Below are positions 25,636 to 34,380 of a DNA stretch of 64,000 bases, piece by piece (position 1 is the stretch's first letter; each line of letters starts with the position of its first letter). Source of the stretch: MFD04716-140 sp963703125 (GTDB lineage: Bacteria; Bacteroidota; Bacteroidia; Flavobacteriales; Flavobacteriaceae); the NCBI GenBank assembly GCA_963703125.1, contig OY969790.1, forward strand, positions 2,914,001 to 2,978,000. The letters are read 5' to 3'. A program made the position numbers and the translations under genes. Under the pieces are notes generated by a model. It was not told where the DNA came from, made no database searches, and saw only the letters and a program-made list of their open reading frames with translations.

Positions 25636-26165
25636 TGCACATTTTGGCCAAATTTATGTACTTCAAATTAATGGGCTGGAAACTTATTGGTGAGTTTCCC
25701 CAAGTAGATAAATGCGTCGTAATCGTAGCACCTCATACCAGTTGGGCGGATTTTTTTCTTGGACTTCTTGTACGAAGGGTCGTAAATATTGATATTAATT
25801 ATTTGGAAAAAAAAAGCCTTTTCAATCCACCATTTGGGTGGTATTTTAGGTGGATGGGTGGTACACCTATAGATCGATCTAAAAGTAACGATACGGTCAC
25901 CATCATTTCAAGCATCTTTCAAGAACGTAAAACATTTCGACTTGCCTTGTCTCCTGAAGGTACACGGAAAAAGGTAGCAGAATGGAAATCGGGATTTTAT
26001 CATATAGCCAAAGCCGCTAAGGTTCCAATAGTCATGGTTGCCTTTGATTATGGGAAAAAAGAAGTTAAAATAGCCTCGCCTCAATATCCAACGGATAATA
26101 AGGAAGCTGATATTAAAGAATACATGTCTTTTTTTGAAGGAGTAACCGGTAGATTTCCTAAGTAA
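25632..26165 (+). CDS. PlsC-like 1-acyl-glycerol-3-phosphate acyltransferase family protein
   Basis: 177 residues. The catalytic HX4D motif is APHTSWADFF (about 33-42) and the substrate motif is LSPEGTRKK (about 108-116). It is shorter than typical PlsC and belongs with small acyltransferases that in Bacteroidota act in lipid or lipid A-like acylation. It overlaps the alcohol dehydrogenase gene by four bases, so it is the fourth member of the kdsB operon. The acceptor could be a phospholipid or a lipid A precursor. Confidence 0.85.
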   Translation: MMHILAKFMYFKLMGWKLIGEFPQVDKCVVIVAPHTSWADFFLGLLVRRVVNIDINYLEKKSLFNPPFGWYFRWMGGTPIDRSKSNDTVTIISSIFQERKTFRLALSPEGTRKKVAEWKSGFYHIAKAAKVPIVMVAFDYGKKEVKIASPQYPTDNKEADIKEYMSFFEGVTGRFPK

Positions 26166-26171
26166 AGTTAA

Positions 26172-26882
26172 CTACTCGTGCATAGTATGGTAAACGTTCT
26201 GAACATCGTCATCTTCCTCGATTTTTTCAAGTAATTTTTCCACATCGGCGGCTTCTTCCTCCGTAAGCTCTTTTGTCATTTGGGGAATGCGCTCAAAACC
26301 CGAAGATAATATCTCTATTCCCCTATTTTCAAGCTCTTTCTGAATAGATCCAAAACTTTCGAATGGGGCATATATCAAGATTCCATCTTCATCCATAAAA
26401 ACTTCCTCCGCACCAAAATCTATCATCTCCAATTCTAGCTCCTCGGGATCAATGCCTTCTGCAGGAATTCTGAAATTGCACGTATGGTCAAACATAAATT
26501 CAACAGAACCTGATGTACCCAAGCTACCGTCACATTTATTAAAATAACTTCGAATATTTGCTACTGTTCTTGTATTGTTATCCGTTGCTGTTTCAATTAA
26601 AATTGCGATTCCATGAGGGGCGTATCCTTCAAAAAGAACCTCCTTAAAATCTCCTAGGCTCTTATCGGATGCCCTTTTTATGGCCCTTTCAACATTATCC
26701 TTGGGCATATTGACTGCCTTGGCATTTTGTATCACCGCCCTTAACCGGGCATTGGAATTTGGATCTGCCCCACCTTCCTTAACGGCCATGACAATATCTT
26801 TCCCAATTCGGGTAAACGCTTTGGACATGGCAGACCATCGCTTCATTTTACGTGCTTTCCTAAATTCAAAAGCTCTTCCCAT
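26172..26882 (-). CDS. yebC: YebC/PmpR family protein
   Basis: 236 residues. The N-terminus MGRAFEFRKARKMKRWSAMSKAFTRIGKDIVMAVKEGG is the Bacteroidota form of the TACO1/YebC family, and the NARLRAVIQNAKAVNMPKDNVERAIKRA motif follows. Proteins of this family were called transcription regulators but recent work places some on the ribosome, helping at poly-proline stretches. The gene is convergent with the acyltransferase, with six bases between stop codons. Confidence 0.93.
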   Translation of the reverse strand: MGRAFEFRKARKMKRWSAMSKAFTRIGKDIVMAVKEGGADPNSNARLRAVIQNAKAVNMPKDNVERAIKRASDKSLGDFKEVLFEGYAPHGIAILIETATDNNTRTVANIRSYFNKCDGSLGTSGSVEFMFDHTCNFRIPAEGIDPEELELEMIDFGAEEVFMDEDGILIYAPFESFGSIQKELENRGIEILSSGFERIPQMTKELTEEEAADVEKLLEKIEEDDDVQNVYHTMHE

Positions 26883-26909
26883 TTCTTAGCGGATTTTGTA
26901 AATATTTTG

Positions 26910-26917
26910 CAAACTTA
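26910..26917 (-). promoter_or_regulatory. candidate -7 element of yebC
   Basis: On the minus strand TAAGTTTG fits TAnnTTTG, about 28 bases before the yebC start. The expected -33 position holds TTTC rather than TTTG. Confidence 0.4.
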
Positions 26918-26987
26918 ACAATTTTGATACATGCCGAAAAAGGGCATTTTCAGAAAATGAATATTCCTGATCAAATGTTGATTGATG

Positions 26988-27275
26988 TTATTCGCTATCA
27001 ATTATTTTTTCGATAACATGGGCGAGTTCAAAATCTTTTTCAGTTACGCCGTGCACACTATGTGTATTCAATCGAATGACCAATGTATTGTATACGTTGG
27101 TCCATTCCGGATGGTGGTCATGTTTCTCACAATCGAAAGCGATACGGGTCATTACGGAGAAGGCTTCCTTGAAATTTTTAAACTCAAATGTGGTTTGGAT
27201 GGCCCCATCTATGTATTCCCATCCTTCCAATTTATCCAATCGTTCTTCAATGGTTCGGTCGCTAAGTTTCTGCAT
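26988..27275 (-). CDS. 4a-hydroxytetrahydrobiopterin dehydratase
   Basis: 95 residues, the normal size of pterin-4a-carbinolamine dehydratase. The motif KHDHHPEWTNVYNTLVIRL with the catalytic histidine pair, followed by LNTHSVHGVTEKDFELA, is intact. The enzyme regenerates tetrahydrobiopterin after aromatic amino acid hydroxylases; no such hydroxylase is in the window. In bacteria without that pathway it may serve another pterin. It lies 41 bases downstream of an SDR gene on the same strand. Confidence 0.93.
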   Translation of the reverse strand: MQKLSDRTIEERLDKLEGWEYIDGAIQTTFEFKNFKEAFSVMTRIAFDCEKHDHHPEWTNVYNTLVIRLNTHSVHGVTEKDFELAHVIEKIIDSE

Positions 27276-27316
27276 GTATTCTATTTTATTTAAAGATAAA
27301 AAATCAATTCAATTTA

Positions 27317-28141
27317 TTAACTCATTATATGGTGATCTATTACTTCTTGATAACCAAACTGTAAATTTTTTGGCAACTTGCTCTCTTTGGCAAGAACGGC
27401 CAAATAGCGTTCTTCATTCGTGGTATATACTCGCTTTAATATAGGATTGAATTTACCGATCCGCTCTATTATCTCCTTAACAAAGTCTTCGTGATGAACC
27501 AAATCGTTGCTTCCTAGATGAAATATGCCGTTCTTGTTCTGATTGATCAAGTAATGAATTTGTTGTGTCAACTTATCATCGTTCGTAACATTCATAACTA
27601 GATTGGGAAATACCTCAATAGGTTCGCTATTAATGATTTCTTGCTTTATCTTCTTTATCCTTGGAGAATTATTGCCAAAAACCATGGGGACCCTTAAAAT
27701 TCCCATTTTTTCTTTGGGCAATCGAAGCATCATATTTTCTATTCTTATTTTTAATCTACCATAAATACTTTCTGACAGTGTCTTGTCATTCTCATAGGAT
27801 GGATATTTGCTATATGCATCAAAGACATTGGATGATGAGATGAAATATAATTTACAATCACGATTCGCAATATACTCGATGATATTTTGATGTTCATGAA
27901 TCTGCGAATCAAAATTTCCCCGGATAGCGGATATAATGATTTGTGGCTTTAATTTTTCCAATATCACGAATATATCATCTTCTTGGAGATCGTATTTGAA
28001 AAATTGCCTGTTCTCCCTAAAGGATTTATTGGTATAAAAGGTTCCATAGGTGTCGTAATAAGATCGAAGTTCCTTGTAAATGGCATTTCCAATAAAACCG
28101 CTTCCCCCTAGGATGAGTATTTTTTTTCTTTCAGCTTCCAT
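27317..28141 (-). CDS. NAD(P)-dependent SDR / RmlD-like sugar nucleotide protein
   Basis: 274 residues. The dinucleotide motif is ILILGGSGFIGNAIYKEL (residues 8-25), the Ser of the active site is in LYFISSSNVFD and the YxxxK pair is in SIYGRLKIRIE (about 143-153). The closest fold is the extended SDR group of dTDP-4-dehydrorhamnose reductases. The substrate cannot be told from the sequence. The neighbours, gcvT and the pterin dehydratase, do not form an evident pathway with it. Confidence 0.8.
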   Translation of the reverse strand: MEAERKKILILGGSGFIGNAIYKELRSYYDTYGTFYTNKSFRENRQFFKYDLQEDDIFVILEKLKPQIIISAIRGNFDSQIHEHQNIIEYIANRDCKLYFISSSNVFDAYSKYPSYENDKTLSESIYGRLKIRIENMMLRLPKEKMGILRVPMVFGNNSPRIKKIKQEIINSEPIEVFPNLVMNVTNDDKLTQQIHYLINQNKNGIFHLGSNDLVHHEDFVKEIIERIGKFNPILKRVYTTNEERYLAVLAKESKLPKNLQFGYQEVIDHHIMS

Positions 28142-28168
28142 CTACAGCATTTTTTACCCATCTAAAAC

Positions 28169-29254
28169 CTAGCCTTTATAAAATGGCAATTTTACCACCG
28201 TGGCCGGAATTGTATTTTTACGTATTTGAATGTGGATCTCACTTCCCGGTTCTGAAAAAATAGCTGGGACATACCCAAGCCCAATTCCTATATTCAAGCT
28301 GGGTGACATGGTACCAGAAGTCACAACTCCTATTTTTTTACCTTGGTCATCAACAATGTCATAGTCATGACGCGGTATCCCCCTTTCATTTAGCTCAAAG
28401 GCGATCAACTTGCGCTGCGGACCGTGCTCCTTTTCTTTAATAAGGGCTTCGCAGTTGACGAAATCTTTGGTAAATTTTGTAATCCAGCCCAAACCCGCCT
28501 CAATGGGTGAAGTATCATCATTTATATCATTGCCATAAAGGCAATACCCCATCTCTAGTCGTAAGGTATCCCTTGCCGCTAGGCCAATGGGTTTAATCCC
28601 AAAACTTGCCCCGGCTTCGAATACACGGTTCCATATTTGCACTACTTCTTCATTTTTGCAATAGATCTCAAATCCACCAGAACCTGTATATCCTGTTGCC
28701 GAAATGATAACATGCTCAATTCCGGCAAAATCGGCTACTTCAAAATGATAGAATTTAATTTGCGAAAGATCAATTGAAGTAAGACTTTGCATAGCCTTAA
28801 TTGCCTTTGGCCCTTGAATGGCCAAAAGAGAATAATTCTCAGAAATATCCCGCATTTCCGCCTTAAAATCGGAATTGTATTTGGTAATATGATCCCAGTC
28901 TTTTTGAATATTGGATGCGTTGACTACTAACAAATATTGTTCCTCCTTTATTTTATAAACGATAAGGTCATCAACAATTCCACCCGTTTCATTTGGAAGA
29001 CAACTATATTGCGCTTTACCTATGGTCAGTTTTGAAGCATCATTGGAAGTGACTTTTTGTATTAGGTCCAGCGCATTGGGTCCACTTATCAGAAATTCAC
29101 CCATATGTGAAACGTCAAAAACACCCACATTTTTACGGACAGTTTCATGTTCAGCATTAACACCTTCATATGAAACAGGCATGTTATAACCGGCAAAGGG
29201 CACCATTTTAGCACCAAGCTTTTCATGAATTGGAGTCAATGCGGTATTCTTCAT
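28169..29254 (-). CDS. gcvT: glycine cleavage system T protein (aminomethyltransferase)
   Basis: 361 residues from the ATG at 29254, where the family usually begins (MKNTALTPIHEKLGAKMVPFAG). A longer frame from 29314 exists but a good -7 box lies inside that extension, so it is rejected. The folate-binding and catalytic region is visible at VGVFDVSHMGEF, KAQYSCLPNETGGIVDDLIVY and SATGYTGSGGFEIY. The T protein moves the methylene group from the lipoylated H protein to tetrahydrofolate and releases ammonia. The other gcv genes are not in the window, as in many Bacteroidota. Confidence 0.95.
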   Translation of the reverse strand: MKNTALTPIHEKLGAKMVPFAGYNMPVSYEGVNAEHETVRKNVGVFDVSHMGEFLISGPNALDLIQKVTSNDASKLTIGKAQYSCLPNETGGIVDDLIVYKIKEEQYLLVVNASNIQKDWDHITKYNSDFKAEMRDISENYSLLAIQGPKAIKAMQSLTSIDLSQIKFYHFEVADFAGIEHVIISATGYTGSGGFEIYCKNEEVVQIWNRVFEAGASFGIKPIGLAARDTLRLEMGYCLYGNDINDDTSPIEAGLGWITKFTKDFVNCEALIKEKEHGPQRKLIAFELNERGIPRHDYDIVDDQGKKIGVVTSGTMSPSLNIGIGLGYVPAIFSEPGSEIHIQIRKNTIPATVVKLPFYKG

Positions 29255-29275
29255 ATTATATATTTTTAAGCGCAG

Positions 29276-29302
29276 CAAAGCTATTGAATAATTTATAGAC
29301 AA
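29276..29302 (-). promoter_or_regulatory. candidate promoter of gcvT
   Basis: On the minus strand TAGCTTTG (29283-29276) fits TAnnTTTG, with TTG about 16 bases upstream. Transcription would start about 15 bases before the ATG at 29254, supporting that start. Confidence 0.45.
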
Positions 29303-29406
29303 GAAAGCGGGCAATAATCAATGATTAGCCTATTAGGCATATTAATTGGGTGCCAAAATATTCACAACAGGCTTTTTTATGCGCTTGTTGGTTAGGGACG
29401 ACTTCG

Positions 29407-30702
29407 TTACAAGGCAATCAAAAAGTCTTTCAAGTCACTGTAAGTAGCAATTTTAAATGTTTTCTTTTTCTTACCCATTAACTTGACAATACTTATGGGC
29501 AAATCTATATTCTCGCGAATTGTTTCTTCCACGATATCCAGGAATTTAACAGGATGAGCGGTTTCCAAAAATATACCATAAGAATCAGGGGAATTTTCTA
29601 GATATTTTTTCAATCCTAAATAGCCTACTGCACCATGGGGATCGGCTATATAGTTAAACTCATTGTATAAATTCAATAGAGCCTGCCTAGTTTCATGATC
29701 AGTAAATGAATAAGAAGAAAATAAGTTGGACAGGGTTTCAAAATTGTCGCTATAAAGATGTCTAATACGAACAAAATTACTGGGGTCTCCCACATCCATT
29801 GCATTTGATATTGTAGGCGATGCGGGTTTGGGAATATAATTTTGTGTGCGCATATATTCGGGAACCGTATCATTGATATTGGTCGCCGCAATAAAATGTT
29901 TGACGGGCATACCTAATATTTGGGCTACCATTCCCGCACAGATATTGCCAAAATTGCCGCTTGGCACTGAAAACACTAGGTCTTTTCCAACAGATTTGGC
30001 TTGTTTGTAGGCAAAAAGGAAATAAAACATCTGGGGTAGCCATCTAGCGATATTGATTGAATTGGCCGAGGTGAGCTTCATTTTATTTAGAAGCTCTTCA
30101 TCCAAAAAAGCAGACTTGACCATTTTTTGACAATCATCAAAATTTCCATCCACTTCCAGAGCCGAGATATTCTTTCCCAAGGTAGTTAGTTGTTTTTCCT
30201 GAATGTCACTAACTTTTCCGCTGGGGTACAAAATAACCACCTTAACACCTTCAACCCCCAAAAAACCATTGGCTACTGCCCCACCTGTGTCACCTGACGT
30301 AGCCACTAAAACCGTTACTTCATTCTTCTCGCCCTCCGAAAAATAACCAAGACATTTTGCCATAAATCGGGCACCTACATCTTTAAAGGCCATGGTTGGC
30401 CCATGAAAAAGTTCCAATACGACCACATTTTCCTCAATTTGGATGAGAGGGAAATCAAAATCCAGGACCTGTTCTAAAATCTCCTTTAGTTTTTGTTCCG
30501 GAATATCCTCTTTGACAAATTGATGTATTGCATGAAATGCAATTTCATTATTAGTGAGGGTCTCGATTTTCTCGAAAAAAGAAGCGGGCAAAGGTGTAAT
30601 AATCTCTGGAAAATAGAGCCCTTTATCAGGTGCAATTCCCTGAATAACGGCTTTTTTAAATGAAACGCTTGGCGCTTGGTCGTTTAGACTATAGAAATTC
30701 AT
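29407..30702 (-). CDS. thrC: threonine synthase
   Basis: 431 residues of PLP fold type II. The N-terminus MNFYSLNDQAPSVSFKKAVIQGIAPDKGLYFPE is typical, the PLP lysine is in FHGPTMAFKDVGARFM (about 107-122) and the phosphate-binding loop is in VATSGDTGGAVANGF. It converts O-phosphohomoserine to threonine. It overlaps thrB by four bases and is the last gene of the thrA-thrB-thrC operon. Confidence 0.96.
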   Translation of the reverse strand: MNFYSLNDQAPSVSFKKAVIQGIAPDKGLYFPEIITPLPASFFEKIETLTNNEIAFHAIHQFVKEDIPEQKLKEILEQVLDFDFPLIQIEENVVVLELFHGPTMAFKDVGARFMAKCLGYFSEGEKNEVTVLVATSGDTGGAVANGFLGVEGVKVVILYPSGKVSDIQEKQLTTLGKNISALEVDGNFDDCQKMVKSAFLDEELLNKMKLTSANSINIARWLPQMFYFLFAYKQAKSVGKDLVFSVPSGNFGNICAGMVAQILGMPVKHFIAATNINDTVPEYMRTQNYIPKPASPTISNAMDVGDPSNFVRIRHLYSDNFETLSNLFSSYSFTDHETRQALLNLYNEFNYIADPHGAVGYLGLKKYLENSPDSYGIFLETAHPVKFLDIVEETIRENIDLPISIVKLMGKKKKTFKIATYSDLKDFLIAL

Positions 30703-31628
30703 TTTGTTAAAATCTTAATTCCTTCCGTATTAATTTTTGAAATATGAATGTCGTATTCAATGCCTATTTGCTCATAAACTTTTTTCATGGCATGTCCAAC
30801 ATTTTGAGCATTTTCAAGACCTTTACTAAAAGAGAAAATTGAAGGTCCCGAGCCCGAAATACCACATCCCAAGGCACCGGCGTTCATTGCTTGGGTTTTG
30901 ACATCTATAAAGCCGGGGATCAACATGGATCTGACGGGTTCTATTATATGATCTACCAAAGATCTACCGATTAAATCGTAATCACTGGTGAACAATCCGG
31001 CAATCAATCCACCTACATTTCCCCATTGTTTAATTCCATCGGAGAGTGAAATATTCGTTTTCAATATTTTTCTTGAATCCGATGTTCTCACCTCAATTTG
31101 TGGATGAATGACCGTTGCGTACAATTCTGACGGACTGGGTATCGGTACAATATCCAAGGGATCGTAACTACGAACAAGTGTAAAACCGCCGAAGAGTGCA
31201 GGGGCTACATTGTCAGCGTGCGGAACCCCGCTGGCAAGACGCTCGCCTTCCATGGCAAATTGCACCAAATCCAATTTCTGAAATGGCCTTCCAAGCAATT
31301 CGTTCATTGCCCAAACAGCTCCCGATGAACTTGCGGCACTACTTCCAATTCCGCTGCCCGCCTTTATTTTTTTATAGATTTCAATCTCGAAACCACCGGA
31401 ATAACTACTCTTTGCCATTAAGGCCAAGCCCGCTACACCGGCAACATTTTGTTCCGTCTCCGTGGGCAGGTCATGTCCGGTAAGTTTGGTAATTTTAATT
31501 CCTTTTTCAGGCTTTTTTCGAATTACCATTTCATCTCCGACCGCATCCAAGGCCACTCCCAATACGTCAAAGCCGCATGAGATATTTGCAATGGTTGCCG
31601 GACAAAAGACCCTGATTTCGTTTTTCAT
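30699..31628 (-). CDS. thrB: homoserine kinase
   Basis: 309 residues of the GHMP kinase family. The ATP loop is AGSGIGSSAASSSGAVWAMN (about 90-110) and the C-terminal GALGCGISGSGPSIFSF motif is intact. It phosphorylates homoserine with ATP. It lies between thrA (52 bases upstream) and thrC (four-base overlap), so the three steps from aspartate to threonine that need dedicated enzymes are encoded together, except aspartate-semialdehyde dehydrogenase, which is not in the window. Confidence 0.96.
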   Translation of the reverse strand: MKNEIRVFCPATIANISCGFDVLGVALDAVGDEMVIRKKPEKGIKITKLTGHDLPTETEQNVAGVAGLALMAKSSYSGGFEIEIYKKIKAGSGIGSSAASSSGAVWAMNELLGRPFQKLDLVQFAMEGERLASGVPHADNVAPALFGGFTLVRSYDPLDIVPIPSPSELYATVIHPQIEVRTSDSRKILKTNISLSDGIKQWGNVGGLIAGLFTSDYDLIGRSLVDHIIEPVRSMLIPGFIDVKTQAMNAGALGCGISGSGPSIFSFSKGLENAQNVGHAMKKVYEQIGIEYDIHISKINTEGIKILTK

Positions 31629-31680
31629 TTGTTTGCGTTAAAAGCCCTTTCCTATTTCAGAAAAAATTTGGGGCCAACTT

Positions 31681-34125
31681 TTAAAAATTACCTATTCGTA
31701 TAATGTCTGCAAAAATTCCGGATGCCGTTACATCTGATCCTGCTCCTGCACCTTTGATGATCAATGGCTGATTTGGATATCTTTCCGTATAAAAAAGAAC
31801 TATGTTATCGCTTCCTTCCAAATTGTAAAAATCATGACCTTTAGGTATTTCTTGTAGTCCAACACTTGCCTTGCCATTTTCAAACTGGGCCACATATTTT
31901 AATTTGCTATCCGAGTTTTTTGCTTTTTGGAACATATCCTGAAAGGTTCTTTCATGCTTGATCAAAGAGTTGAAAAAGGCCTCATCATTTTGGGTTTTCA
32001 AGCTTTCTTCTGGTAAAAAGGACTTGTTTTCGATGTCCTCGATTTCTAATTGATTGCCACTTTCACGAGCCAAAATCAGTATTTTGCGCATAACATCTAC
32101 ACCGCTCAAATCTATTTTAGGGTCCGGTTCGGTATAACCTTCCAGTTGTGCCTGTTTAACGATGTCGTGAAAAGTAGTTCGGTCATTAAAATTATTGAAA
32201 ACGAAATTAAGACTACCTGAAAGTACAGCTTGTATTTTTAAAACTTGGTCGCCAGAGGCGATCAAATGCTTCAAAGTATCAATTATTGGCAAACCAGCAC
32301 CCACATTGGTCTCGAAAAGGAAAGGGGCATTATACTCCCTTGCCAAGTCTTTTAGGCGCCTGTAATTGGTGAATTTTGATGAGCAAGCAATTTTATTGCA
32401 AGTAACTACTGAGATGCTATTTCCTAAATATTGCGGATAAGTTGATGATACAGCTTCACTTGCCGTATTGTCTACAAAGATGCTATTTCTATAATTGAGT
32501 TTCTTGACCGTGTTAAAGAATTTTTCCCTATCGGCTTTTTCGCCTTCAGCCAATTGTTCTTCCCAATTTTTTAAGTTGATGCCGTTTTCATCAAAATGCA
32601 TTGTCCTGGAATTTGATATTCCAATGACTCGAATATTAAGCCTTAGGTTGTCCTTTAGATATTTTCTTTGTTTTTGAATTTGGTTCAAAAGTTTTGAGCC
32701 AACATTGCCTACACCCATGACAAAGAGATTCAATTGTTTTATGTTCTCTTCAAAAAACTCCTCGTGAAGGGCATTCAAGGCTTTTTTTACATCTTCCTTG
32801 TTTATTACCGCAGAAATATTGCGCTCAGAAGCACCTTGCGCAATGGCCCTTATATTTACATTATTTTTTCCGAGGGTACTGAACATTTTGCCACTAAGGC
32901 CTTGATGACTTTTCATGTTATCACCGACCAATGCAATAATCGCAAGGTTTTTTTCGGCAATAACAGGTTTTATTTTACCACGTTCAATTTCATATTCGAA
33001 CTCACTATCAACTGATTTGACTGCCTTTTCGGTATCATTGTCTGAAATTCCTACACAAATTGAATGTTCGGATGAAGCTTGGGTTATGAGCACAACGCTA
33101 ATATCATGGTGGGAAAGAACCTCGAAAAATCGTTTTGAAATACCCGGTATGCCTACCATTCCTGGCCCTTCCAATGAAAGAAGTGACATATTCTCAACAT
33201 GTGTAATTCCTCTAACGGTTTTACCTTTTTCGTTTTTATTTTTAGTTATTAAGGTACCAAAACTATCGGGTTCAAAGGTGTTTTTTATGACTATGGAAAT
33301 GCCCTTCGTCAATACGGGTTGTATCGTTGGCGGATAAAGTACCTTTGCGCCAAAATGGGAAAGTTCCATAGCCTCTTCATAGGACAAATGGGCAATTGCC
33401 GAGGCCTGTTTTACAATTTTGGGATTTGCGGTGAACATGCCGCTCACATCGGTCCAAATCTCCAAAATTTCCGCATCTATGGCCGCGGCAATAATTGCTG
33501 CAGTATAATCGGACCCGCCCCTTCCCAATGTAGTTGAAATTCCATTTTCACTTGACGCTATAAACCCCGGGGCAACGATAATTTTATTTTGGGATTCGGA
33601 TATGCGCTTTTTACAAAGGGAATTGGTAACGTCAAAAATCACGGCCGCCTTTCCGTTCACTTCGTTCGTTTTGATTATTTCTCGACTATCAAGATACGCA
33701 ACATCCAATGCTTGCGTTTTGAAAAATTCGGCGATAATGTATGAGGAAATCAACTCACCATAGCTCACAATTTTATCGGATAGTTTTGGAGTGATTTCAC
33801 CAATTAAAAAGGCTCCTTCCAAAAGAGTCTCGAGCGTATTGATATCACTTTTAACTTTGCTAAGTATCCTACTTTGTCCAGTAACGGGGATCAATTCCCT
33901 TATGGCATTCAGATGTCTTCGTTCAATTTCCCCTAAAATCTCTTTATATGAATGCTCTTGCCCCGAGGCAAGTTCAGAAGCTTTGAGTAGCAAATCTGTA
34001 ACACCGCCAAAGGCGGAAACCACAATAATCACCTTCTCACCGGAAATATTTGAGACGATGTCTTTTACCAGCTTTATATTATGGGCGTTGGCAACGGAAG
34101 TGCCACCAAATTTTAAAACTTTCAT
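31681..34125 (-). CDS. thrA: bifunctional aspartokinase / homoserine dehydrogenase
   Basis: 814 residues. The aspartokinase half begins MKVLKFGGTSVANA and contains the RGGSDYTAAI catalytic loop. Two ACT regions lie at about 315-460 (MVGIPGISKRFFEVLSHHDISVVLITQASSEHSI), and the homoserine dehydrogenase half starts near 468 with LFVMGVGNVGSKLL, followed by CNKIA and the GAGLPIIDTL motif. It catalyses the first and third steps to threonine and is likely feedback-inhibited through the ACT domains. No threonine leader peptide or attenuator is seen in the about 165-base leader; only a short AACCCC/GGGGTT hairpin at about 34199-34212. Confidence 0.96.
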   Translation of the reverse strand: MKVLKFGGTSVANAHNIKLVKDIVSNISGEKVIIVVSAFGGVTDLLLKASELASGQEHSYKEILGEIERRHLNAIRELIPVTGQSRILSKVKSDINTLETLLEGAFLIGEITPKLSDKIVSYGELISSYIIAEFFKTQALDVAYLDSREIIKTNEVNGKAAVIFDVTNSLCKKRISESQNKIIVAPGFIASSENGISTTLGRGGSDYTAAIIAAAIDAEILEIWTDVSGMFTANPKIVKQASAIAHLSYEEAMELSHFGAKVLYPPTIQPVLTKGISIVIKNTFEPDSFGTLITKNKNEKGKTVRGITHVENMSLLSLEGPGMVGIPGISKRFFEVLSHHDISVVLITQASSEHSICVGISDNDTEKAVKSVDSEFEYEIERGKIKPVIAEKNLAIIALVGDNMKSHQGLSGKMFSTLGKNNVNIRAIAQGASERNISAVINKEDVKKALNALHEEFFEENIKQLNLFVMGVGNVGSKLLNQIQKQRKYLKDNLRLNIRVIGISNSRTMHFDENGINLKNWEEQLAEGEKADREKFFNTVKKLNYRNSIFVDNTASEAVSSTYPQYLGNSISVVTCNKIACSSKFTNYRRLKDLAREYNAPFLFETNVGAGLPIIDTLKHLIASGDQVLKIQAVLSGSLNFVFNNFNDRTTFHDIVKQAQLEGYTEPDPKIDLSGVDVMRKILILARESGNQLEIEDIENKSFLPEESLKTQNDEAFFNSLIKHERTFQDMFQKAKNSDSKLKYVAQFENGKASVGLQEIPKGHDFYNLEGSDNIVLFYTERYPNQPLIIKGAGAGSDVTASGIFADIIRIGNF

Positions 34126-34284
34126 TAAATAAACTAGATTAGTTAAGATTGGATTCTTTAATGGGATAAAATACGAGTTCTATGGAATATTGCTTCTTAA
34201 CCCCTTGGGGTTGTGAAGGTAGCATAACCATGGGTCAATGAAGAAAAAACTAATTTATGTACCTTATCGATAAAACGCATAACG

Positions 34285-34313
34285 TTGATTAATATTCAAA
34301 AGTAGTACTTTTG
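34285..34313 (+). promoter_or_regulatory. promoter of nnrD, overlapping the thrABC promoter
   Basis: TTG at 34285-34287 and TACTTTTG at 34306-34313 match the consensus with an 18-base spacing, predicting a start near 34320, about 60 bases before the nnrD start codon. The two promoters face each other over the same DNA. Confidence 0.65.
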
Positions 34314-34327
34314 ATATCCTAATCAAA
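34297..34327 (-). promoter_or_regulatory. promoter of thrABC
   Basis: On the minus strand TTTG (34327-34324) and TACTTTTG (34304-34297) match the -33 and -7 consensus with exactly 19 bases between. The start point should lie near 34290. The -7 box is one arm of a 17-base palindrome whose other arm is the -7 box of nnrD. Confidence 0.7.
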
Positions 34328-34380
34328 TGGTTTATCAAATTTTTGCGGAATCAGCAATAAACCTCAAACAGTTTTGTTAA

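Noticed and set aside
28169..29314. Longer gcvT from 29314
   Set aside because: The extra 20 residues are not part of the family and contain the probable promoter.
34140..34296. Threonine attenuator ahead of thrA
   Set aside because: No leader peptide with runs of Thr or Ile codons and only one short hairpin without a T-run.
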